Assembly (NCBI RefSeq): GCF_014898055.3 | Contig: NW_023604295.1 | Coordinates: forward strand, 67,171,730 to 67,235,729 | Origin: Talpa occidentalis | Taxonomy: Eukaryota > Chordata > Mammalia > Eulipotyphla > Talpidae | Length of the DNA: 64,000 nt | Direction of reading: 5' to 3' | In this document: positions 1 to 12,310 of the stretch, piece by piece | Position numbering within the stretch: the first letter of the stretch is position 1 | Layout of the letters: each line of letters starts with the position of its first letter | The notes under the pieces: generated by a model | The model's database searches: none | Seen by the model: only the letters and a program-made list of their open reading frames with translations | Told to the model about the DNA's origin: nothing | Made by a program: the position numbers and the translations under genes

Positions 1-560
1 TTTTGATACCTATCCCCACAACTTCATGCTCCCCTAACCTAGAGGTCTTACTTCCAAAGGAAGGAATGCTTCCACTAACAGATACAACAATGATTCTACT
101 GAGCTGGAAGTTAAGACTGCTAACTGCCCATTTTGGGATCCTCATACCTCTGAATCAAAAGGTAAAGAAGGAAGTTATGTGCTGGCTCAGACAACTGATC
201 CTGACTACCATGGGGAAATTGGACTACTACTCCACAATGGAGGTAAGGAAAAGTAGGTATGAAATAGGAAAATCCTTTAGGATGTCTCTTGGTGACCCCA
301 TGCCGTATGATTAAGGTCAGTGGAAAACTACACTACTCAATCCAGCCAGGATTATTAATGGCACAATCCCTTCAGAAATGAAGGTGTGGTTCACCCCACC
401 ATGTAAAGAAATACATCTTAATGAGAATGCTTGTTGGGAATACAAAGTGGGTAGAGGAAAAGGGAGTTATAAACACCAGTTATTACCACATGAGCAGTTA
501 TAGAAATAAGGATTGCAATTGTCATGGACTACTTCTTTTTATTTTGCTATGAATACATTT
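1..560 (+). pseudogene. ERVL pol 3' end, dUTPase region, decayed
   Basis: This resembles the 3' end of ERVL-class pol, where these elements carry a dUTPase domain. A stretch at about 168-255 reads as the domain's glycine-rich segment (DYHGEIGLLLHNGG) in a broken frame. Stops and frameshifts interrupt it, for example TAG at 254 and TAA at 312. There is no env after it, as expected for ERVL. The MLT2-like LTR downstream on the same strand suggests the 3' part of one old provirus; its 5' part lies outside the window. Confidence 0.7.
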
Positions 561-684
561 GTGTGTGTTTCTATATCTACATCTGTATCTCTATTGATTC
601 TGTAGATAAAGATTCTATCATCTTTCTTCTCTTATTCCCTTAAATGTATTGACTTTTTTAGCATAGTGTGTAAGTATTTTTAAT

Positions 685-957
685 GTAATTTAATTTAATT
701 TATTTATTTTTAAAGATTTATTTATTTATTTATACAAGCACTGGGTATAGTCAGAAGCACGGGGAGGGTGAGAGAATTCACCAGAGCCAGAGCGGGGAGC
801 AGAGCAGGCAGAAGGACGGAAGTACACTGCTGAGGGGAGCAGCGGGCTGCAAGAGAGGTCTGCGCGCCACGTGGGGCCGGGGATCGAACCGGCGCTGCAG
901 AGGCTGCGGGCAGCTTTGCAACCCAGCGCTCAACTGCTGCGCCACTGGGGAGGCCCC
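685..957 (-). mobile_element. tRNA-derived SINE (Rhin-1-like), young subtype
   Basis: Full-length copy inserted in the ERVL relic, with its AT-rich tail on the left and its tRNA-like head on the right. It has the CACTGGGTA..GTCAGAAGCACGGG subtype signature. The flanking duplication GTATTTTTAAT is perfect at 674-684 and 958-968. Confidence 0.9.
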
Positions 958-1190
958 GTATTTTTAATTTTATATCATAGTATCTAAGTTATGAGACAAC
1001 ATGAAAAGTAAACATCACCAGAGAGCTTGATTTTCTCTTCCAAGAAAGGGGTTAGTTAGTACATTTTCAGTTTAATGATGGATAGTTGTATTATATTACA
1101 TGGGATTCTGACCTTATCATTTTCTCTATATGAAGATAAAGTATGGTTTAATTAGATGCATATGGGTGCCAATTTGACAAGGGATAGACT

Positions 1191-1548
1191 TGTGATGGTC
1201 AATTTTATGTGCCAACTTGACTGGGCATATGGTGTACAAATATTTAGTCAAATGTTATTCTGCATGTGTTTGTAAGGGTGTTTTTGGAGGAGATTGACAT
1301 TTGTATCTGTGGAATCAGTAAACAGATTGTCCTCGCATCTAACCATAAAGGCCTGAATAGAACAAAAAGGCTAACGCTCCCTTGAGTGATGGGAATTTCT
1401 GCCTGGGTCTCGAGCCTGCCAGTATTTGGACTGGAAATACAAGGTTGACTCTCTTGAGTCTCCAGCTTTCTGACTGAAGTTTTTGGGACTTGTCATCCTC
1501 CATAATTGAATTAATCAATTTCTTCTGCTAAATCTCTTCAATATATGT
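1191..1548 (+). mobile_element. MLT2-like LTR (ERVL 3' LTR), truncated
   Basis: It begins TGTGATGGTCAATTTTATG and contains the family's typical 'CAACTTGACTGGGC', 'GAATAGAACAAAAAGGC' and 'CCTCCATAATTG' blocks in order. The expected 3' terminus is lost in diverged sequence after about 1548. Its orientation matches the dUTPase relic upstream, so it is probably that provirus's 3' LTR. Confidence 0.75.
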
Positions 1549-1812
1549 AAGGGTCTGTGGGGGGTGGGGAGGGATTGTTTCCTGTTGAGAACTATGTCTG
1601 ATAAATATATAATGTGAATAAATCCTTCCTTCTTCAGGTAAAAAAGAATGCATTCTTTAGTCTTGTTTGCACCTTCACCCACATATGCTTTTAGGTACAG
1701 TCTCACTTATAAAGCTCTTCCGCCAAGGAGATTGTGGGGGGAAACAAAAAGCTGCAAACAAAGCCCAGAAAACCCACCTCTCTCAGATTCTTAGAGCTTC
1801 CATAGCAGACAC

Positions 1813-2398
1813 TGTTATAGGACAGGGAGAGGGGCAGCCCAAACCCCGCAAACCTGCCTATTCTACATGGGTTCTGCCATTCGCCACATCAACACAAAAC
1901 ATAGGAGACTTTAATGGGAAGGAACTTTAATAAAACTAGGAAACAATACAGGTAAGGCAAAGAGTCTAGTTTCTAAATGAAGCATCCAGAGTTACCCGTC
2001 CCCTCGTGGGTAAAAGTCCATCCAAATGGGATTGGCCCAGAACAAGGCCCCAAAGCCTGCTACAAGTCTAAAGCATCTTCCAGTGGGGACCCACAGAAAA
2101 GGGTCACAAACAACTGGACAAGCCCAGAAGGAAAAGAGCAAAAGCAACATCAAGATAAAAGCTGCCATTGTCACCTCCCCACAGGTCTCACCCACATCTG
2201 TGTCACCCAGTCCACGACCAAAAGACAAGTGCAGTTTCTTCACGTGTCTCTAGGGTCCATGCGCCTCCTCCAGGTCTCCTTGCTCCATCCTGCTTCCTTC
2301 CTCAGTCTCTTCTGCAGCTTCTTCTCTCCCTGCTCAGCTCCACCCTCCCTTGGGTGGGGCAAGGAACCTCCCCCTTTCCTGGGGACCACCCTGTTACA
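1813..2398 (-). mobile_element. solo LTR, copy A of the 590-bp LTR family
   Basis: A 586-bp LTR bounded by TG..CA, in reverse orientation relative to the provirus at 26756-30976. The 4-bp target duplication ACAC lies at 1809-1812 and 2399-2402. The 149-codon reading frame across it is antisense to the LTR and recurs in every copy, so it is not a gene. It differs from the provirus LTRs by scattered substitutions and lacks their extra GGAA unit. It is a solo LTR left by recombination of an old provirus. Confidence 0.9.
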
Positions 2399-2524
2399 AC
2401 ACCACAAGCAGGGTGTATTTAAATAACAAATATTCTCTCATTGTTCTGAATGCTGCATGTTTGAAATCAGACTTTTCAGTTGGGCTACAAACCCTCTGTT
2501 ATCTATAGGATAGAACCCTCCCTT

Positions 2525-2785
2525 GCTTCTTCCTAGGTGCTGGTGGTTTGCAGGAAATTTTTGACTTTGGCTGCATCACTTCAATCTGTCTCAGTTGCCT
2601 CTATTGTCAGATGGCATTTCCCCCAGTATCCACATATCCCTCTTGTAAGAACACCAGTCACATAAGATTAGTACACACCCTAATGAACTCATTTTAACTT
2701 GAGTACATCTGTAAAGATTATACTCAGAGGTCCTGGAGTAGGTCTTTATCTTTTTTGGAGACCACAGTTCAAATCATGACACCAG
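2525..2785 (-). mobile_element. MaLR MLT1-like LTR fragment
   Basis: Old repeat in antisense. The order 'CTGGTGGTTTGC', 'GGCTGCATCACTTCAATCT', 'ACACCCTAATGA..TCATTTTAACTTGA' and 'CTCTGTAAAGA' style blocks is that of MLT1-type LTRs as I remember them. Ends and subfamily are uncertain. Confidence 0.45.
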
Positions 2786-3180
2786 CTTAACTCATCAGCC
2801 TAGTCAATCACTCAAAGAATTTATCAGGTGTTTAGCAAAACCAAAGGCATTAACAAGACCAATCAGATGTGCAAGAAACCAAAATAGAACACCTTAAAAA
2901 CGTATTGGCTACCTTCAGAGAGGCTGTCATACAAGAGAATACTGTATCTACAAAACAAGAACAGACTGCAACAAAAAGACTATAATCAGCACAAAGTGTG
3001 GCCTCTATGAATTATAAATAAGATATAATAAATGAACAATTAAAATCAAATGATTGATTTGGAGATAAATAAATGGGTAAGGGTCAGGAACATAGTAGCT
3101 TCTGACTCCATGGGACTAGGGTTCACCACCACCAGCATGTGGATGTGTTCACCAGCCTGGAATCTCATCAATAAAGCTCT

Positions 3181-3448
3181 TTTTTAAAAAAAAAAAAGAT
3201 TTATTTATTTATGAATACAAGAACGGGGGTACAGGCCAAAGGTTTGGGGGTGAGAGGATTCGTCAGAGACAGAGTGGGAAATAGAAGAGGCAGATCTACT
3301 GAAATACACTGCTGAGGGGAGCAGCGAGCGAATCAGGAAAGGTCTGCTATGCCATGTGGGTATCTCCCTGGCTGGGGATTGAACTGCTGCAGTGGCTGCG
3401 GATAGCTTCACAGGCTGGGTCTTAACCCCTGTGACTGCAGGGAGGCCA
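3181..3448 (-). mobile_element. tRNA-derived SINE, older subtype
   Basis: Complete copy with a 17-bp duplication, CTCATCAATAAAGCTCT at 3164-3180 and CTCATCAGTAAATCTCT at 3449-3465, two differences. It is inserted in an old repeat-like sequence that runs from about 3060 to 3860 and that I could not name. Confidence 0.9.
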
Positions 3449-3461
3449 CTCATCAGTAAAT

Positions 3462-3536
3462 CTCTTATATACGATCACCACTCATCTGTGTCCTTCATAA
3501 CATCCTTTAGAATACACTGGTGATCGTATACAAGAG
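3462..3536. repeat. 75-base near-perfect inverted repeat
   Basis: The left arm 3462-3480 and right arm 3518-3536 pair at 18 of 19 positions (core TATACGATCACCA), with a 37-base loop. The left arm overlaps the SINE's right target duplication. Confidence 0.85.
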
Positions 3537-4692
3537 CTTTGCTGAGTTCTGTGAGCTGCTTTAGCAAATGAATAGAACCAAGGAGGAGGCCATGGGAATC
3601 CTGACTTGTAGTGAGTGGGCCAGAAACTCAAGTGCCAACTGGATTCGGGATTGACATCTGAAGATAGGGCATTCTGTGGATGTGAGCCCTTAACTGCTGA
3701 ATTTCATGCTATTTCCAAGTAGATTATGTCAGAATTGAGTTACAACTGTAAAACACCCAGTCAGTATCTGCTGAGAATTGGAGATATGCTTAATAGAATT
3801 AGAAAACACTCCAGATATATTTTCCAACTGCTGTGTATGAAGTATTTTAAAAAACATGCAAGTATATATTCTTTTCCAAAACAATATTTGAATGTGAGAT
3901 CAAAATAAATAAATGTTCTGATCTGTAAAGGCATAAAAGTAATCACCCAGAGAACCTTTCTGAAATATTCACATAACAGAAAATACATATACATAATTAT
4001 ATAATAGAAAAAAACTAAATGAATACAATAAAACATATATAAGAAAGAGCAGAATACAAATATACAATTAAGTCTTCATTTTGCTGATGTATAATTAAAG
4101 CTTAAAAACAGTGAAAAATATGGTCATAAAATTCCTAATGATAACATTTAAGAATTTGGAATAAACAAAGAGGGTAAAAAGCAAAGTAAACAAAACATAA
4201 AAGGGTGCTGAGGTTAAGCTAGAGAAGAAGAGGAACTGGATGTGTAACTTTCAATCCCATTAAAGGAGAAGGAATTTAGAAAAGGAAATTCAATCAATAA
4301 AGAAATTAAGAAAGGAATAAAACAGGAAGAAAGCAGTGCAGGAGATAAAACATGAGATAGCAGGAATACACTCAAACTGATCTGTCATTAGCACATATGA
4401 AAGTCTCCTATTGAACACTAATAAAATTTTACCAAAAGTTTGACAGTGATAAGTTGGTCAAATGCTAAGGACATGAAAACAGTTTTAACAATATTCCAAC
4501 CAAAAACAAATAGAATTCACAATAATAGAAAGGAAAAGAATATAATTTTTAATATTGATAAAATATGTACTGTACCTCCTTGAACTCCTTGCTAATTTCC
4601 CTCTCAACAAAGAACCAGCTTAGAAGTGTCTCTAGGTACTGATATCACCTTAGAATCTGGAATATCGTTTTGCTTTTAGTGTATTTATTCTT

Positions 4693-4963
4693 TAAAAAGT
4701 TTTTTTTTTTTCACGCATACAAAAGCTGGGGTATAGGCTAGAGGTGAGGTGTGGAAGGGTACAAGGATTCACCAGAGACAGAGTGGGGAGCAGAACAGGT
4801 GGCTTCACTGAAATACACTGCTGAGGGGAGCAGTGGGCGAGTCAGGAGAGGTCTGCTGTGCCATGTGGGTAGCTCCCTGGCCAGAGATGGAACTCATGCT
4901 GCAGTGGTTGCAGACAGCTTCATAGTGCTGAGACTTAACCCTTTGCACCACCAGGGAGGCCCT
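4693..4963 (-). mobile_element. tRNA-derived SINE, older subtype
   Basis: Complete or nearly complete copy. The T-rich tail side is at 4693-4713 and the head ends in CCAGGGAGGCCC. A 114-codon reading frame over it is a by-product of the repeat. No clear target duplication was found. Confidence 0.85.
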
Positions 4964-5521
4964 AGAATATTTATTTTTATAGTTAAGTTCCATCCACGGA
5001 TATTTCACTTTGGTTTTCCAATTATAATTGTGATAGTTCACTTTTTAATAAATCCTTGGAAATGTAAAAAACAATTGAATGGAAAAATATTTTAAGCTTG
5101 TATGAGACTTGGGTAGAGCCAAATACTGGATGGCACCATGTGAAGCTACACGGGTATGATAAAAACCAAAATGTGATGTAGCCCAGAATGCCTAATTGCT
5201 CATAACTAGAATGCATTTCCCAGACTCTGTTTCTAAGTGGTGGAGTTCTGTCCAGTGAAATGTGGGTGGAAGTCAAATACTAAACTTTATTGTACAATCT
5301 TCTATTATCTCTCCCAGACTGGTTAAGCCCCAGGTTCTAGTAAAAACAAGAATGACTAAACAAAAGGAACTTGGGTGCTGAACCTGTATTCCCACGAAAG
5401 TAACAGCAAATGTTGATACTGCCTTGTCATCTAGGAAGATTTTCCTCTAGAAGATATTCAGAACAGTTAAGTGTTTCTTTCTTCAGTTGATGATAGTGAC
5501 ATGGACAAATGCATACATAGT

Positions 5522-5666
5522 GGGCCTTCCTGGTGGCACAAGGGTTTAAGTCTCAGCACCATGAAGCTATCCGCAACCTCTGCAGCACGAGTTTGATCCC
5601 AGGCCAGAGAGATGACCCATATGGCGCAGCAGACCTCTCCTCTCTCCCCACTGCTCCCCTCAGCAG
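5522..5666 (+). mobile_element. tRNA-derived SINE, 3'-truncated
   Basis: Only the 5' half is present, from GGGCCTTCCTGGTGGC to the CCCCTCAGCAG block. The T-rich and AT-rich sequence after it is not SINE tail, so the copy is broken rather than simply 5'-truncated. Confidence 0.85.
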
Positions 5667-7374
5667 TTTTTCTTTTACTAATATTTAGATAACCTATGGA
5701 ATTAGTTATATTAATTAAGAGAATATACTTTTTTAAAAAGGTGTTAGTAATTAATTTAATATAGGTAAGAGAAAATCTAATTATGGATGTATCTCATCTG
5801 TCCATTGCAGCAGGCCCATAAATAGGTTTGAAAGGACTTGAAACTTCTAGTTCAAGTTCTGGGGTTATAGTCATACTTTAGTAAAACCATATTTAAATAT
5901 TCCAAGTAAAGAATTTTTACTTTAGACTGTTATTTTAACAGTTAGTTGCAAATAAGTCCCTGCATTATATTCAGCAGAGAATGAATTTCTTCTTGATAAT
6001 ATTTGTGTGAATTGCTTGTGTGTCTGTGTGTGTGTGTCTGTGTGTGTCTTCAAATCCTATTCATAGGTGATTCATGCTCACTATCCATTAAGTTAGTGGC
6101 CTGCTTTTCTTTTTCCCTGATGTCTCCTTCATTTATTCAGTACAAACCGAGTAGAAAACTCCAGTTTGCATATTCTGAAAGACACTCTTTACTCTCTACT
6201 TGAAGAGCACAAGATTGGCTTCTTTTTCCCAAAGAAACTCTGGTAGGATGGAAGGGACTATTGAGGAAGAAAATCCCCATATTTTTTCATACTTGTCAAA
6301 TAAAAGAAAATTGAAATATCAGTGATGTAACTTAGTGTGGGTTAGTAAAGATGATTATTATTTTTAACTGTTAGTGTACGGAGAAAATGGATGTCGCATT
6401 ACAATGTTAAGAGAGTAAAAACTGTAGATTCTGGATACAACTCGGGAATTAGTAAAAGTGTTAAACTATGCAAGACTTTGGCCCAGAAACCCCACTACTT
6501 TAATTCTATCATTAAGAAATAGTTAATAACATCCACAATGAATGCATTTCTAGAATATTCATAACAGCATTGCTTTACTAGCCAAAAAAATTAGAATTTA
6601 AATGGTAAACAATTACATTTTTTAACGAATTAATCATAGAGTAGTCTGCTGCACAGTCCTTAGAAAAAGATGTTGTGGGGGATGATTTAGATGTGCAAAA
6701 ATTTCACAGCATATTTTTAAATTAAATGAAAAAATAAATTGCAAATAAATTCATTTGAAAGTGTTAACATTTATATCTAGCAACAGAATCACAGAGATTT
6801 TTACTTTCCTGTATAGGCACATTCATAATTTTAAGAGAATATTAATGTCCCTGGAGCAAATGACCAGTTGAAATGTGAACCCATCTAATTCATTAGGGAT
6901 ATTCTGTATGTTTGTTCTGCTTTTATACATGTGAGATGTGATTGTATTAATTTTAACAATTCAGAAATAAAACATTTAGGATCTGTATAGAAAATGTCAT
7001 TTTTTTTTTTGGCATTAACCTCCTTTATTCAACTTCTCCGACACTCTAGCATGTATATACTACTTAATAGCCTTGGCAATTAGAGCAGTGTATAAAGAAT
7101 TTTGTCTATACTTTCAGTATTACAACCACTAGAGCTTATTGATAGTGATCCCTTAAAGCAGATGTTATTACTTCAATGAGAATAAACTACTGGAAAAGTA
7201 TTATAAGACATTTTCAACTTGCTCATGTGATTATAAAGGATGGGTTGAAAACGTCCCTGAATGAGATTTATATTTTTCTTCGAGTGAGAATTCTTACAAT
7301 AACTGAATTTCTTTTAGTTATCTATAAAATTAATTAAATGAATTAAATGAATATATGCATTAATTACAAACCTT
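5667..7374. other. gene-free AT-rich stretch with one TG microsatellite and an old LINE-like piece
   Basis: A short TG-rich tract lies at about 6018-6050. Bases 6470-6830 resemble the 3' end of an old mammalian non-LTR element on the plus strand (low confidence). No host exon was recognised. Confidence 0.4.
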
Positions 7375-7388
7375 GACATTATAACTTT

Positions 7389-7657
7389 TTTTTTAATTAT
7401 TTATTTATACAAGCACTGGGTACAGTCAGAAGCACGGGAGGGTGAGAGAATTCACCAGAGCCAGAGCGGGGAGCAGAGCAGGCAGAAGGACCGAAGTACA
7501 CTGCTGAGGGGAGCAGCGGGCGGCAGGAGAGGTCTGTGCGCCATGTTGGGCCCTCCTCCGGTGGCCGAGGAGCAGCCGGGGATCGAACGGGCGCTGCAGA
7601 GGCTGCGGGCAGCTTCGCAACCCAGCGCTCAACCACTGCGCCAACGGGGAGGCCCTA
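7389..7657 (-). mobile_element. tRNA-derived SINE, young subtype
   Basis: Full-length copy with a perfect 14-bp duplication, GACATTATAACTTT, at 7375-7388 and 7658-7671. The head keeps a clean box-B-like GGGGATCGAAC on the complementary strand. Confidence 0.95.
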
Positions 7658-7671
7658 GACATTATAACTTT

Positions 7672-9993
7672 ACTGACATAAGTGCTATGTATCATCTATA
7701 TCCGCAATACCAGGAAAGCAGTCTGAAGAAGTTCAAGAAACTATGATTGCCAATAGGTTAAAATGGAACCCGAAGTTGATTTGCCCTTTATAGGTTATTT
7801 AAGGGCGGTGAGTTTTCTACTGAATATTTGAAATAGGGACTAACATATTTCCTAACTTGGAAGGGAAATGCATTTTGTTTTCTACAAGAAATTATCTTGT
7901 AAACAATTAAGAGTCAGTGATCTCATTAGACTAAAATGACTGGAACTATTTTGGAGGCAGGAAGGACCTAATTAAGTTAACCAAAGGAGGGAGAAAGGAC
8001 GGAAAGCTTGCCATTGAAAAAGGGAAAGGAGACAGTGCTTAAGAAAGGATAGTTAGAAGAAGAAAAGAGACAGAGAAAGGGAGAGAGAGAGAAAGAGAGA
8101 GAGAGGAACAGACACTATTTAGACTGAACTACAAGGTAGTTATTGACTAATGATTAACAGTTTTGCTAGTTTTTTTTTTTTTTTAAACGTGCCTTCAAGA
8201 AATTCAATAGTGTCTATAGCTTGGTATTTTGGATTTAATTTGGCATTTTAAAAATAATTTTTCTTTTCTGACTTCCTAATAAAATTCCTTTTGAAAAACT
8301 ACCAACACAAAACAGATGTGCAATCAATACAAATGAAGAAGATCAAGGAGCCCTCAGTGTCAGTACAGACTCACCTATTAATTTATTTGCATGATTTAGA
8401 AGAGTTAATATAAATTTTTCTGAGCCTTAGCTTTTACTTCTGTGAACTGCCAAATTTGGTCTATAGAGTTCCCAAAATGCTTTTTGGCTTTACATTCTAC
8501 TATTTAATGATAATGAAAGAAAACTCTGAGCACACTAAGATGATGGTAATGTCAACACACTAAATCTGCTCTTGAAAGAGCAAAATCTCTGAAATATTTA
8601 AACAGTTGGAGGCCAACTAGGAAAGAGTGAGGACGACAATAAGCATTATGATATTTCTATCTGAACTATGCATTCTTATTGGGGTATAAACATCTTTGGC
8701 ATAAATGTAAAAATATCTTAATGTAAACTTGAGAAGTGGTGATAAAATATGCACAGTAGCCACTATTAGGTAGAATAAGGCATAACGATAGAAGCAGTTA
8801 TCTGAGAAAAGAGAGGAACAAAAAGTTTTCATCCCTATTGGTTTGGAAAAAAAACATACTGCACAATATCATTTACAAACAAGAATTGCTGAAAGTTAAT
8901 TGGGCTGTGTCATGCATTAAAAACGGTCCCAAATTCTCTGGCATTCCCTCTGTCCGGAATTGAGGGTCGGTGTCCCCTCACCTACGAGATTGTGGCAGAA
9001 ATAATGCTGTTGTTCCCAGGGCCAGACTTTAAGAAACTGACAGATTCTACTTCCTATTTCTTGAAAAATTCTTTCTGTGAGCCCTGTGTTATGTCAGAAA
9101 TCTGACTGCATTATAGCTATCATGCTAGAAAGGTCACATGTTGGTGCTCTGATCAACAGCTCCAGCTGAGCTCAGTTTTCTAGACCTTGCTGTAACCAAT
9201 GTACCAGTGATGTGGGTTGAAAGGTCTCAGATAGTCCATCCCATCCACCAATTTATATAAACTGTTGATTTCAAATCATTCCCACATGGAGCAAAAGAAT
9301 CTTAGCTGAGACCTGTTCAACTTCTTGACTCACAAAAATTGTGACACAGTGAAATTGTTTGATGTTGCAATATCTTGGGGTAATTTGCCACACTGCAGTA
9401 GGTAACTGGAAAAATAGATTAAAGATTCTTAGAAATAGGTCTTTTTCCTATGAAGTTTTATTGGGTTTGAGGTATACTGGGGAGACAGATTATGAAACCA
9501 GACCTTCTAACCTTGGGTTGTTTTTTATGACATCTTGACTGTTACATCTATACAGAGAATTGAACTACCCTATACAACTTTTTGGCTCCTTTTTGGCTCC
9601 TTTTCCTTTCTGTCCTTTCTAGGACAAATTAGAGGCCCAGATTCTTTTAGGCCTTCTGACTGGTAATCCAAACACCATTGGTAATATCCAATAACTTCTT
9701 ATTATAGACAGGCAATTCCCCCACAAATATGCCTGCTTCCTTGGCCAACACTATGTTTGGATAAGTAGAAATTCCATACCTATTTTCTACTAGCCGGATT
9801 AAGATAGAAGGAAAAAAAAAAAAAAGCTGAGACTCTTATAAGAGAAGTTTTTATTACTAATACTAATCCCGCTTTACCTAAGGCAAGTTATTCAAACCCT
9901 GAGCACTAGATTGTTCTTTAAATACAAATGAGGATAATACTTTGTTGTGAGGTTGGTAACAAGTATATGTATAAAAAAATCTTCTATAAAATG
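7672..9993. other. gene-free stretch
   Basis: It contains an imperfect GA-rich tract at about 8058-8107 and two poly-T/poly-A runs. The part at 8890-9240 has the texture of an old interspersed repeat that I cannot name. Nothing else was identified. Confidence 0.4.
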
Positions 9994-10003
9994 TCCTGGC
10001 CAA

Positions 10004-10273
10004 GGGTCTTCCTGGTGGCGCAAGGGGTTAAACACAGCACTGTGATGCTGTCCGCAGCCTCTGCAGCATGAGTTCGATCCCCGGCCGGCCAGGGAGCGAC
10101 CCACATGGTGCCGCAGACCTCTCCTGCTTGCCTGCTGCTCTTCTCAGAAGTGTATTTCAGTCAGTCTGCCTGTCCTGTTCTCCACTCTGTCTCTGGTGAA
10201 TTGTCTCGCCGCCCACACCTCTGACCTGTAACCCAGTTCTCTATGCATAAATAAATAAATCTTTAAAAAGAAA
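10004..10273 (+). mobile_element. tRNA-derived SINE, older subtype
   Basis: Complete copy from GGGTCTTCCTGGTGGCGCA to ATAAATAAATAAATCTTT plus an A-run. The duplication TCCTGGCCAA is perfect at 9994-10003 and 10274-10283. Confidence 0.92.
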
Positions 10274-10725
10274 TCCTGGCCAAAACAAACCAAACAAGCC
10301 AATAATAAGCCCCCAAAATCTGACTCTAGAACTGAAGCTACAAAAGAGGAGGGGGCAGGAACAAAGTGGGAAGGGAGCTCAATGGACTATGGGTGCTTTC
10401 GAGGTGGGTGTGGTATGGAAACAACACCTGAAAGGGGAGGGACATCCTATACCTATACCTCTAAAACACAAAGATGGAAATGCTAGTTCATTAAAAAACA
10501 GAATTTTAAAAAACTCCTCAAACTTTTGCTGAAAGTGTAAACAAAATATTTTGACCATATAAAATGACATGTAGTATGGAATGAATTTGACGAATAGAAT
10601 AAATTTCTCCCAGATTCCAATCCCAAACTGCTTCTCCTTCTGTTCATTTAGGCCATTACTGAGCTCTTGCCAAATTTCATGCTCTGATTTCAATACTAGA
10701 GATGAAAAGATAGCTAAAATCATAG

Positions 10726-11311
10726 TGTAACAGGGTGGTCCCCAGGAAAGGGGGAGGTTCCCTGCCCCACCCAAGGGAGGGTGGAGCTGAGCAGGAAGAG
10801 GAGAAGCTGCAGAAGAGACTGAGGAAGGAAGCAGGATGGAGCCAGGAGACCTGGAGGATGCGCATGGAGCCTAGAGACACGTAAAGAAACTGCGCTTGTC
10901 TTTTGGTCGTGGACTGGGTGACACAGATGTGGGTGAGACCTGTGGGGAGGTGACAATGGCAGCTTTTATCTTGATGTTGATTTTGCTCTTTTCCTTCCGG
11001 GCTTGTCCGGTTGTTTGTGACCCTTTTCTGTGGGTCCCCACTGGAAGATGCTTTAGACTTGTAGCAGGCTTTGGGGCCTTGTTCTGGGCCGATCCCATAT
11101 GGATGGACTTTTACCCACGAGGGGACGGGTAACTTTGGGTGCTTCATTTAGAAACTAGACTCTTTGCCTTACCTGTATTGTTTCCTAGTTTTATTAAAGT
11201 TCCTTCCCATTAAAGTCTCCTATGTTTTGTGTTGATGCGGCGGATGGCAGAACCCATTTAGAATAGGCAGGTTTGCGGGGTTTGGGCTGCCGCTCTCCCT
11301 GTCCTATAACA
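10726..11311 (+). mobile_element. solo LTR, copy B of the 590-bp LTR family
   Basis: A 586-bp LTR, TGTAACAGGG..CCTATAACA, in the same orientation as the provirus at 26756. The 4-bp duplication ATAG lies at 10722-10725 and 11312-11315. It is the solo copy that looks closest to the provirus LTRs, differing by a few substitutions and one 4-bp unit. Confidence 0.93.
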
Positions 11312-11907
11312 ATAGTTGCTAACTTTGAGAGGACTCAAGATCACGGAGGAATTTGGAAATAAGATCAGATATGTAAAATCATATAATTGACACCTAAGGA
11401 ATTATACTCATTTACACATCATGACTGCTGGAAGAAAGGAACACAAAATCCAACGAAATGACTGAGATGCAGAAGTGATGTGAAACTCAGCAGGAAAGTC
11501 TCTCCAAGCACAGAATGAGTCAGGAGACAAGTCATGTTCTCAAAATCACAGTTAGAGGAGAAGTTGCGAATAAAAGAAGTACTGTTAAATAAAATATGAG
11601 CAATAAAAACCCAAGTGAATTAAATATGCAGAATTAGCCAAGTCTCTGAGTAGCATTTTGTAAAAGGATTGGTAGAGGATGCTGTTTTTTGTTTTAAGGA
11701 AGGTAAATTTGAACAGTTGGTGCCTGTAAAACAGACACTAACCAAACCAGCCCATTACACCGTGAGAAAATGAAAGTGAAACTAATGAGAATAAATTCTT
11801 AGTAACCCAATACAAAAATGAATACATACATACATATGTACACATCTGATCTACAACAGCTCTAAATGTCAGCTAATGTCTACTTTCAAGGACATACGAC
11901 CCCTCCT

Positions 11908-12068
11908 GACACATATTCAGTCAGAGGCCTATAATAGGCAACAGGAGAAGCACTACAGGGAGGAAAAAAAAAAGGCTTAGACAAAACTCACTCATATTTG
12001 GTCAGAGGCCTATTATAAGCAACAGGAGCAGCATCAGAAGGAAAATAAAAATCACTTAGACAAAACTC
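11908..12068. repeat. diverged tandem duplication of about 80 bp
   Basis: Two neighbouring units share 'GTCAGAGGCCTATAATAGGC'-type and 'CTTAGACAAAACTC' blocks in the same order (about 11908-11987 and 11988-12068). They are roughly 80-85 percent alike by eye, so the duplication is old. Confidence 0.7.
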
Positions 12069-12129
12069 TCACTAGGCTCTGCCTGCACAACCTCCAAGCC
12101 CTACTTCCTACCTCCTAAACCTTCTTGTT

Positions 12130-12310
12130 ACTTCAGACAGAAGCATTCAATGAAGGGTACTTAGAAGGAAATGAGTATGGTGGAAGATTATTGGTGCTTT
12201 GGTGGTGGACAGTGTAAGAACACACATTTGTAGAAATGTGAACCTACATCTCTGAAATATATACAGTGTTGTAAATCAACACTCAATAAACATAATTTTA
12301 AAATAGGGGA
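12130..12310 (+). mobile_element. old LINE-1 3' end fragment
   Basis: The order 'GTGAACCTACATCTCTGAAATATATACAG' in pieces, then 'TGTTGTAAATCAACACTCAATAA', is typical of the 3' UTR end of older LINE-1 families. A similar end appears at 32100-32155. Confidence 0.5.

Noticed and set aside
4751..5095. 114-codon frame as a small gene
   Set aside because: It is read across a SINE and its AT-rich flank. Similar frames appear in most other copies.
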